Source: Flavobacteriaceae bacterium
GTDB lineage: Bacteria; Bacteroidota; Bacteroidia; Flavobacteriales; Flavobacteriaceae
DNA: 6,671 nt
Assembly: GCA_019752245.1 (NCBI GenBank)
Contig: JAIEMH010000154.1
Span: 1-6,671 of the forward strand
Direction: 5' to 3'
Shown: positions 1 through 4,864 of the stretch, one piece after another
How positions within the stretch are numbered: position 1 is the first letter of the stretch
Layout: every line of letters begins with the position of its first letter
The notes under the pieces: generated by a model
Databases searched by the model: none
Told to the model about the DNA's origin: nothing
Seen by the model: the letters and a program-made list of their open reading frames with translations, nothing else
Made by a program: the position numbers and the translations under genes

Positions 1-1456
1 TTGGTTTTTTAATTTGAATTGCACAAACTTTTTTCACATCTTCGATTTGATTATTCATTTCTAAATCGGATTTATCTAGTAAGTTTAATTTATCAATTGC
101 TAAAGCATTTGAGTTTTGAAATTTTTTTGAATATTTATTACAAACACCAATAATTCCTAATCTGTCAAAAAGTAATGATTTTTTTATATAAAGTTTTAAA
201 TGACTTTCATTATTTAATAATTTATTCCAATTTTTAGAATAAAAAACATCTAAAATTCTACCTGCTGAATATGTTAATTCCCACGATTTTTCATTTAATA
301 GCGATTGATATTCAAAAGCAGTTATTTGTTCTAATGTTAAATTTTCGATTAGTTTATTTTCTAACTTTCTTCTCTCCAAAAAAGAAAGTTTTGATTCTAA
401 TAATTTAATATTAGCATTAAGTTCATCAGAACCTTCATAATCAATATTGTTTTGATTGCAGTAATCAGTTAATAAAACTAGTTGTTTTAAAAATCTATAT
501 GGAAAAGTAGGAAGAACATAATTAGTTTTAATATCTGATTTTTCGTATTGATCAGCAATTTTTATAACTTTTTCAATTTTGCATTTGGTTAATTGTTTAA
601 ATGCATCTTTTGCAATAGAATCATTTTTGTTGGTTAATTGCTGGAAAAGTAATTCTTCTCGAGTTAATTGGTTTATAGAAAAATTTTGATTTTCAAAAAT
701 TGATTTTTCATCATTCCATTTGTAGTTACTATAATTGTTTGAAAAATAAATTAAAAGATTTAGATAAGCATTTGGGTAAAATTCCTCTTCTATGAACCAA
801 GTAAGTTGATTCTTCTCATTTTCTGTCGCGATTTCTGTTCCAGTTAACAATCTTATCAAATCTATAAATTCTAATTGACCGTAAAAAGATTTATCAAATC
901 TATATCTAATTTTATATAATTCTGATGAAATTAATAAAAGTGCTTTAGGATTTTTTTCTTTTATGAGTAAGTTTATTTTATTTGACTTAACCCAATTTAA
1001 ATTTAGTAATGAGTCAGATTTTTGTTTTAATTCTTCTCTTTTATTTTTAGAAATTTCTCTAATTTCAAATTTTACATTTCTTTTTTCTAGTGGACTTAGT
1101 AGAAATGCTTGTGCATAAATAGAAAAAGAAATTTGATTCAAATTTTGATTCAGAAATGTTAAAAATTCTTTTGACGTTGTCTTGTCTGATACGATAATTT
1201 CTGTTTCAGTGAAAATGCAATTTTCATTTACAATTCTTTTAGCAACTTGTGATTCAGTTGTCTGTATTATGTGGTAACCTAAAAATTCAGTTAATTCTTT
1301 TTTACTATCAAAATATTGCGCCATTTCAACTAATGCTTTTTTATCACCAAGCATCAGTTTTTTTTCTATTGTATATATTTCATTGTTTTTTTGCCCAAAC
1401 AGATTAGTGTTGGTCAGAAAAATTAAAAGAAATATGAATGTTATTTTTAGTTTCAT
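1..1456 (-). CDS. secreted protein of unknown function, 3'-truncated by window edge
   Basis: An uninterrupted reading frame runs from an ATG at 1456 down to base 1, giving at least 485 residues with no stop codon; the C-terminus lies outside the window. The first 22 residues look like a Sec signal peptide: MKLK, then a hydrophobic run (about residues 5-17), then NLFGQ with likely cleavage after Gly or Gln, a common Bacteroidota pattern. The mature part is mostly helical and rich in Lys, Glu, Asn and Leu. I see no catalytic motif, no repeat pattern and no further membrane segment. The ATG overlaps the TGA of the preceding nuclease gene (ATGA at 1453-1456), which suggests one transcript and translational coupling, and supports this start. 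I do not recognise the family. An exported or periplasmic protein encoded with a cytosolic nuclease is an odd pairing and may be accidental. The gene is real with good confidence; its function is unknown. Confidence 0.8.
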   Translation of the reverse strand, partial: MKLKITFIFLLIFLTNTNLFGQKNNEIYTIEKKLMLGDKKALVEMAQYFDSKKELTEFLGYHIIQTTESQVAKRIVNENCIFTETEIIVSDKTTSKEFLTFLNQNLNQISFSIYAQAFLLSPLEKRNVKFEIREISKNKREELKQKSDSLLNLNWVKSNKINLLIKEKNPKALLLISSELYKIRYRFDKSFYGQLEFIDLIRLLTGTEIATENEKNQLTWFIEEEFYPNAYLNLLIYFSNNYSNYKWNDEKSIFENQNFSINQLTREELLFQQLTNKNDSIAKDAFKQLTKCKIEKVIKIADQYEKSDIKTNYVLPTFPYRFLKQLVLLTDYCNQNNIDYEGSDELNANIKLLESKLSFLERRKLENKLIENLTLEQITAFEYQSLLNEKSWELTYSAGRILDVFYSKNWNKLLNNESHLKLYIKKSLLFDRLGIIGVCNKYSKKFQNSNALAIDKLNLLDKSDLEMNNQIEDVKKVCAIQIKKP

Positions 1457-2249
1457 TTTTGGTAAAATAGCATACAACATTCGAATATTTCGCAATTTTG
1501 TATGAAGTAAGAAATAATTATTTCTGATGATTCATATGATTTATTATCAGTTCTTTTATTCAGCCATTCAATCATTGCATCAAATATTTCTTTTTGATTT
1601 TTTTTAGAATCATTTTTTTAAGTAAAAGATAATGTTGTTTTATCTGAATAGAAATTGTTTCTGTTGTTCCTGGTTGTAAACTGTCTAAATCTCTAAATTT
1701 ATTTTTTACTTGATTAAAATAATCTTGAACGTTTTTGTGAATCTTTCTTTTAGCAAGTTTAGTTATGCTTGAATCAGTTTTTTAGTCAATTGTTTTTGGA
1801 TTATAATTTAAAATATCTGGTTCATTAAAATCAAAATCCTCATTTGCTAGAAAATCAATTATCTCGAAAATTTCATTTTCTATGTTTGAATTTATCCAAT
1901 ATGACTTTTCTTTACTAAGTCGAATTAAATCCTTTTTTTTGTTTAACAAATTTAGATATTCCTCTAAGGTTCTTGGGTTATCAAATTCATTGTGACATTT
2001 TAAACATAAACAAATTAAATTGTCTGGGTGATTTAAATCACTATTTAATATTTCTTGATTTTTAAGAATTACAATTTCTTCTGCTTTTGGATTTAAAGGA
2101 TAAATATGTGCTATTTCATAATCTTTTCTTTTTTTTCCGCCTTTGTCTCCAATCAAAATAGTTGGGCAATTTGGACAGACTCCGTCAACTTCAGCAAATA
2201 ACTGAAGCTCATCATATTTAGAAATATTTTTTCGATTATTATTTTTCAC
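1453..2249 (-). pseudogene. broken HNH endonuclease with ABC-3C-type C-terminal domain
   Basis: The first segment (2249-1782, GTG start) encodes 155 residues with an HNH/zinc-ribbon nuclease core: C25-x2-C28, AHIYP with H48, DN at 76-77, then C82-x2-C85-H86 and FDNPRTLEEY. After TAA at 1782-1784 the same frame stays open (KTDSSITKLAKRKIH...QDYF...LDSL) to an A7 run at 1613-1619. A -1 shift there opens a frame ending at TGA 1453-1455 with EIFDAMIEWLNKRT and IIISYFIQNCEIFE. From memory, that tail matches the C-terminal domain of HNH effectors in ABC-three-component (ABC-3C) conflict systems, where an effector works with an ABC ATPase and a middle component. Neither partner is in this window. 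The start is also suspect: an ATG at 2253 is one frame off and would read MSENNNRKN if an A5 run (2242-2246) had four As. An intact protein would be about 265 residues. The HNH call is firm; the ABC-3C link rests on motif memory. Confidence 0.68.
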
Positions 2250-2300
2250 TCATTCTTTTTTTTTACTATCCGCTAAAGTTACGTTACCTCATAAAGTTGC

Positions 2301-2410
2301 GATGAACCAAGACCTAACCTTCACAAATATAACCAAAACTTTAAATTAAAAACCTTTCCGATTTCTGATAAATCCCAAGCCTCGCCATTTCTTGAAACCG
2401 CTGTTAGGCG
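2301..2410 (-). repeat. 105-bp intergenic repeat, copy 1 (attC-like)
   Basis: Bases 2301-2405 match 3020-3124 at 98 of 105 positions without a gap. On the minus strand the repeat begins 14 nt after the stop codon of the 177-aa lipoprotein gene with GCCTAAC, which fits the integron core-site consensus RYYYAAC, and ends upstream of the HNH gene. In this copy the far arm (about 2279-2300, containing ACGTTAC) pairs poorly with the near arm at 2383-2401, about 10 of 19 positions, so if it is an attC site it is degenerate. The alternative is a dispersed non-coding repeat or small non-autonomous element that happens to lie between genes. The repeat itself is certain; the attC reading is a hypothesis. 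Confidence 0.85.
2324..2331 (-). promoter_or_regulatory. candidate -7 promoter element TATATTTG for HNH gene
   Basis: TATATTTG on the minus strand fits the Bacteroidota primary-sigma -7 consensus TAnnTTTG. It lies inside repeat copy 1, about 75 nt upstream of the HNH start. I found no well-spaced TTG-type -33 element, so this is a candidate only. The same octamer sits at the same place in repeat copy 2. Confidence 0.4.
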
Positions 2411-2424
2411 ATGTGCCTTAATTA

Positions 2425-2958
2425 TTAAAAATGCATTGAAATTTCGGGTAATTCAAATACAAATTTTTTCATTGATCCAGCTTTGAAAAAATCACAGGAA
2501 ACAACTCTATCATTTATAATGTGTGATACTGTAACATCGTGGTAATTGAATTCTACTTCATTTTTTCTTATGTAATCTTTATAACGATATTTAAACTGAT
2601 ATGGTAAAAGAAAACTGTCTTTAAAATTCCAAGAACCTAAGGTAAATTCATATTTCACGACGTCGGTAGATTTCTTATTTCTGCTATAAATAACCCAAAC
2701 TCTGGACATATAATATTCGCCGGATATTGGAGATTCTATAATATAATAGTCTGAAAATTCTATATATTGATTTTGTAATCTCTCTAAAAATTTATAACGA
2801 AGAGAGTTTTTGTCAATTTCGGTAAATGTTGTTGCTTGTTTATTCCACGATTTATAAACTTCATCTATATTTATTTCTCGACGAGCTTGTAAATTTTTAT
2901 AATTACTACAAGAACAAATAAAAAATGAAACAAATAGTAATTTAAAGACGTTCCTCAT
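2425..2958 (-). CDS. small lipoprotein of unknown function (177 aa)
   Basis: The start is MRNVFKLLFVSFFICSC: a charged tip, a hydrophobic stretch and a lipobox-like I-C-S-C, with Cys17 as the likely lipidated residue. The Cys at -2 is unusual. The product is therefore probably an exported, membrane-anchored lipoprotein. The mature region is rich in aromatic residues (YYIIES, YYMSRVWVIYSR, SWNFKDSF, YQFKYRYKDYI) with alternating hydrophobic residues, suggesting a beta-rich fold. I do not recognise the family and see no catalytic motif. The gene has the same orientation as its neighbours and is bordered by repeat copy 2 upstream and copy 1 only 14 nt after its stop, so it fits a single-gene cassette. 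A TAnnTTTG element lies 85 nt upstream, inside repeat copy 2. The reading frame is clean, and ATG at 2958 is the natural start because the signal peptide begins there. Confidence 0.8.
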   Translation of the reverse strand: MRNVFKLLFVSFFICSCSNYKNLQARREINIDEVYKSWNKQATTFTEIDKNSLRYKFLERLQNQYIEFSDYYIIESPISGEYYMSRVWVIYSRNKKSTDVVKYEFTLGSWNFKDSFLLPYQFKYRYKDYIRKNEVEFNYHDVTVSHIINDRVVSCDFFKAGSMKKFVFELPEISMHF

Positions 2959-2990
2959 AAGTTCTAAATTTTTCAGGGCTTCTTGGGGCG

Positions 2991-3130
2991 GTTAACGTTT
3001 TGCGGCTTTAAGAAGTGGTGATGAACCAAGACCAAGCCTTCACAAATATAACAAAAACTTTTAATTAAAGACTTTTCCAATTTCTGATAAATCCCAAGCC
3101 TCGCCATTTCTTGAAACCGCTGTTGGCAGA
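2991..3130 (-). repeat. intergenic repeat copy 2 with long imperfect palindrome (attC-like)
   Basis: This contains the second 105-bp copy (3020-3124) plus flanks. Arms 3002-3020 and 3102-3120 pair at 15 of 19 positions. All four exceptions are transitions, and on the window's plus strand three of them become G-T wobbles, so that strand should fold best. The outer ends carry GTTAAC (2991-2996) and GTTGGCAGA (3122-3130). An attC site has this plan: AAC/GTT cores, imperfect inner arms, 57-141 bp, and a recombinogenic bottom strand, which is the non-coding strand of the cassettes and here the plus strand. The cores match RYYYAAC/GTTRRRY only partly: the AAC and GTT are kept but flanking positions deviate. 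A non-autonomous mobile repeat is the main alternative. Confidence 0.6.
3043..3050 (-). promoter_or_regulatory. candidate -7 promoter element TATATTTG for 177-aa lipoprotein gene
   Basis: TATATTTG on the minus strand fits the Bacteroidota TAnnTTTG consensus. It lies in the unpaired middle of repeat copy 2, about 85 nt before the ATG at 2958. The -33 region is not convincing. The octamer is unchanged between the two repeat copies although nearby bases differ. Confidence 0.4.
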
Positions 3131-3697
3131 TCGGTTTTATTTTCCACGCAATATTTCTCTTAGTTTTTCATAGTCGCCACTCATTCCAAATTCTTCTGTG
3201 TTAGATTTTGTTCCAACTATTACACTTGCGTCACAACCAAAACACATTTTAGCTATTCCTATTATTTTCGATTTCTTTTTGAATACTAATATATCTCTGT
3301 ACATGTATACGCAAGCATTTGCGTATAATTCAGAATGACTTTTCTCTGTAAAAATTTCGTCTATTTTGTTAAATTTCGTTGAGTCAATTTTCGATTTAGT
3401 ATATCCAAAAGATTTCAAATGTTGAATAAATTCTGTGTTGGAAATTGAGTTTGGAATTTCTCCTAAAATTTCTCCCATTTTTAAAGAGTCAATTGTAGAT
3501 TTTTTTTGATTGTCATAAAGTTCTCCAATTTGGTCTTCTTCAATTTCATTTTTGTAATATTCAATTTCGTCGTATTCAAAATATTTTTCTCCTTTTGAAT
3601 TACAACTCAACAGAATTATAGCTAGAAATAAAATTATTTTTTTCATTTTTATAAAATTTTGTGTTTTCTATTACGCTCACCCAAACTGTCTGCCAAC
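3122..3697 (-). other. putative single-gene cassette bounded by 9-bp inverted repeat
   Basis: GTTGGCAGA at 3122-3130 and its exact reverse complement TCTGCCAAC at 3689-3697 bracket the 169-aa lipoprotein gene. In integron cassettes the first bases of the cassette (TTRRRY side) complement the RYYYAAC side of its own attC, because they pair in the circular form. That predicts exactly this flanking inverted repeat. The 5' leader is 43 nt and the 3' gap is 6 nt, so the unit is very compact. The match to the strict core consensus is incomplete (GTTGGCA rather than GTTRRRY), and a 9-bp inverted repeat 576 bp across could arise in other ways. Confidence 0.4.
3137..3646 (-). CDS. small lipoprotein with CxxC-containing conserved-looking tail (169 aa)
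   Basis: MKKIILFLAIILLSC is a clear lipoprotein signal with lipobox L-L-S-C and lipidated Cys15, so the product should be exported and membrane-anchored. The region after it is acidic (EYDEIEYYKNEIEEDQ) and probably flexible. The C-terminal part reads SELYANACVYMYRDILVFKK, then KIIGIAKMCFGC (C135-x2-C138), then TEEFGMSGDYEKLREIL. From memory, this order (a strand, an I-C-x-x-C turn, a short loop, F-G-x-x-G-D-Y-x-x-L) recurs in small uncharacterised Bacteroidota proteins, but I cannot name a family or activity. The cysteine pair could be structural or bind metal. The gene stands alone between a 9-bp inverted repeat, 6 nt before the attC-like repeat copy 2. ATG at 3646 is chosen because the signal peptide starts there. 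Confidence 0.82.
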   Translation of the reverse strand: MKKIILFLAIILLSCNSKGEKYFEYDEIEYYKNEIEEDQIGELYDNQKKSTIDSLKMGEILGEIPNSISNTEFIQHLKSFGYTKSKIDSTKFNKIDEIFTEKSHSELYANACVYMYRDILVFKKKSKIIGIAKMCFGCDASVIVGTKSNTEEFGMSGDYEKLREILRGK

Positions 3698-3736
3698 TAT
3701 TAAACATGCGATACAAGTAGGTGTTTTTCTAATACA

Positions 3737-3744
3737 CAAACATA
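3737..3744 (-). promoter_or_regulatory. candidate -7 promoter element TATGTTTG
   Basis: TATGTTTG on the minus strand fits TAnnTTTG and lies about 90 nt before the ATG at 3646, outside the putative cassette boundary at 3697. A TTTG in a T-rich run lies upstream, but only about 13 nt away, shorter than usual. If real, it would transcribe the cassette-like block from outside, as an integron Pc promoter does. Confidence 0.35.
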
Positions 3745-3802
3745 TAAATTTTACTCACAAAAAAACCACGTAAAACTACCTGATTATTAACAAAGTTACC
3801 AC

Positions 3803-3854
3803 CAAACTTTTATAATTGGTTTACGGTTTTCCGTAAGGTTCTTAAAAAAGTTTG
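3803..3854. repeat. 52-nt imperfect hairpin
   Basis: Two 24-nt arms (3803-3826 and 3831-3854) pair at 18 of 24 positions around a TTTT loop. The outer nine pairs (CAAACTTTT with AAAAGTTTG) and the inner six (TTACGG with CCGTAA) are perfect, with an internal bulge between. It could be a bidirectional transcription stop or a structured recombination site. It shares no obvious sequence with the 105-bp repeats. Confidence 0.55.
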
Positions 3855-3949
3855 TTGTAAGGTAATGGTACTTATCAATAATATTTTAATAGTAGTACTT
3901 AATTCATTACACTATCATACTTTATAGACACTTTATGCCAATCCCATAG

Positions 3950-3971
3950 ATACCGCTAACATACCGCTGAC
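3950..3971. repeat. 11-bp tandem direct repeat, two copies
   Basis: ATACCGCTAAC is followed directly by ATACCGCTGAC, with 10 of 11 bases identical. The 11-bp period equals that of the TTCGTA units starting 34 bp further on, so both may belong to one protein-binding region. Function is unknown. Confidence 0.5.
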
Positions 3972-4004
3972 AAACCCCAAACAAATAGTACAAAAAGTGT
4001 TTAA

Positions 4005-4085
4005 TTCGTAATTGGTTCGTAGTTTGTTCGTAAAAAGGTATATTTTATAAAACGATCTAGGAACAAACTACGAACCAATTACGAA
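4005..4085. repeat. perfect 25-bp inverted repeat of 11-bp-phased TTCGTA units
   Basis: Bases 4005-4029 are the exact reverse complement of 4061-4085, with a 31-nt AT-rich spacer. The left arm and its border hold TTCGTA starting at 4005, 4016 and 4027. The right side holds TACGAA at 4069 and 4080, plus TAGGAA at 4058 with one mismatch. Spacing is exactly 11 bp, about one helical turn, so repeated proteins would sit on one face of the DNA. This resembles an operator, iteron cluster or recombinase-binding site. As RNA it would form a long stable stem, so a terminator is possible, though no U-run follows closely. Confidence 0.75.
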
Positions 4086-4110
4086 CCAAACCCCTATAAA
4101 ACAGGACCAA

Positions 4111-4170
4111 ACCAGTCAAATCTTGCAAAACCAGTCAAAACCAGTCAAAACCAGTCAAAACCAGTCAAAG
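4111..4170. repeat. 10-bp tandem repeat CCAGTCAAAA
   Basis: Four head-to-tail copies of CCAGTCAAAA occupy 4131-4170, the last ending in G. A further partial copy (CCAGTCAAA) lies at 4112-4120, separated by TCTTGC-containing sequence. The A-tracts recur once per helical turn, which would favour intrinsic bending. The unit is too short and lacks spacers, so it is not a CRISPR array. It may be a slippage-prone spacer or a binding cluster. Confidence 0.75.
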
Positions 4171-4350
4171 CATATCAAAAAAAGAAGAACACTCTCAAAA
4201 AAAAAGTAAAAGAAAATCCGTCTTTCATCTATTTAATGCTTGTCATTCGCGATCTAAAAATGTAGTTGCGAACAAGAGAAATAAGCAAAATTTTTAAAAG
4301 GATTTCAATTTTTTAAACCCTTTTGCTAGCAGAAAATCTTTTTTTTAAAA

Positions 4351-4371
4351 GGAAACATCGCTCGGCTTTCC
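4351..4371 (-). terminator. weak terminator-like hairpin after response regulator
   Basis: On the minus strand GGAAA and TTTCC (4371-4367 and 4355-4351) can pair over an 11-nt loop and are followed by TTTT and an A-run. It lies about 60 nt after the response-regulator stop, a suitable place for an operon end. The stem is only 5 bp, so support is weak. Confidence 0.25.
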
Positions 4372-4429
4372 GTAGCACAATAAATAGGGTGCATTAGGAT
4401 AAAGTAGTAATAAATTGAAAGGTTATAAT

Positions 4430-4861
4430 TTAAACGTAATCGCTAAAATGCGTTGCAATGATTTCGTTGAGAAGTTCAATAGTTAGAGGTTTATTTTTAA
4501 AACCTAATTTACTAGAAATGTTATGAGCTCTGAGTTTGTCGTCTGGGTTTTGAGAAGACGTTAGCATTACAATAACAATATGAGCTTTCTGATTTTCTGA
4601 TAGTTTATGGTATTCTTGTAGAAATTCCCAGCCATCCATAACAGGCATGTTAATATCAAGAAAAATCAACATGGGTTGCGGAAAGTTATCACCACGTTCT
4701 TCATAACTACCCGTATTGGTTAAGTATTCAATGGCTTCTTTTCCGTTTAGAACAACGTCAACTTTATCTGTTATGTTGGCTTTTTCAATTATTTTTTTAT
4801 TGATATAGTTGGAAGCAACATCATCATCGATAAGTAAAATGCAATTTAGCTTTTGTTTCAT
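4430..4861 (-). CDS. single-domain response regulator (CheY/Rcp1-like)
   Basis: The 143-residue product is a lone receiver domain with no DNA-binding or enzymatic output. Expected residues are present: the acidic pocket D12-D13-D14 after the first strand (ILLIDDD), phosphoacceptor D69 in IFLDINMPVMDGWEF, T101 in VMLTSS, and K124-P125 in FKNKPLT. It receives phosphate from a histidine kinase and passes the signal by protein contact, in the cytoplasm. The kinase gene lies immediately upstream on the same strand with 3 nt between stop and start, so they form an operon and very probably a cognate pair. The insert GSYEERGDNFPQP before the D69 strand is typical of the receivers paired with phytochrome-like or PAS kinases (Rcp1 type). 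The frame is complete and ordinary. Confidence is high for the family; the downstream target is unknown. Confidence 0.93.
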   Translation of the reverse strand: MKQKLNCILLIDDDVASNYINKKIIEKANITDKVDVVLNGKEAIEYLTNTGSYEERGDNFPQPMLIFLDINMPVMDGWEFLQEYHKLSENQKAHIVIVMLTSSQNPDDKLRAHNISSKLGFKNKPLTIELLNEIIATHFSDYV

Positions 4862-4864
4862 TAG

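Larger units (their letters stand above)
3698..4429. other. gene-free, repeat-rich spacer
   Basis: No credible gene is seen on either strand; the longest frames noticed are about 20 codons without support. The stretch separates the accessory minus-strand genes from the signalling operon and holds several ordered structures, listed separately: a promoter-like octamer at 3737-3744, a hairpin at 3803-3854, an 11-bp direct repeat at 3950-3971, a 25-bp inverted repeat at 4005-4085, a 10-bp tandem repeat at 4131-4170, and a weak terminator-like hairpin near 4351. No attI site or integrase remnant was recognised here, although this is the upstream side of the cassette-like block. Confidence 0.7.

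Noticed and set aside
1605..1625. Programmed -1 frameshift as the primary explanation for the HNH gene
   Set aside because: The A7 run is slippery, but the heptamer is preceded by T in the zero frame and the gene also has an in-frame TAA and a doubtful start, so decay or read error is more economical.
1..3697. Complete ABC-three-component defence system
   Set aside because: Only an effector-like gene is present. The adjacent genes are a secreted protein and lipoproteins, with no ABC ATPase (Walker motifs) or middle component in the window.
3860..3925. 20-codon plus-strand frame starting at ATG GTA CTT
   Set aside because: It is very short, has no ribosome-binding or promoter support and no recognisable sequence; AT-rich spacers yield such frames by chance.
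4111..4170. CRISPR array
   Set aside because: The unit is 10 bp with no spacers and no cas genes are nearby; the same holds for the 9-bp array at 6192-6236.
3698..4429. Integron attI site or integrase remnant
   Set aside because: No tyrosine-recombinase motif is readable in any frame, and no specific attI-like sequence could be identified.
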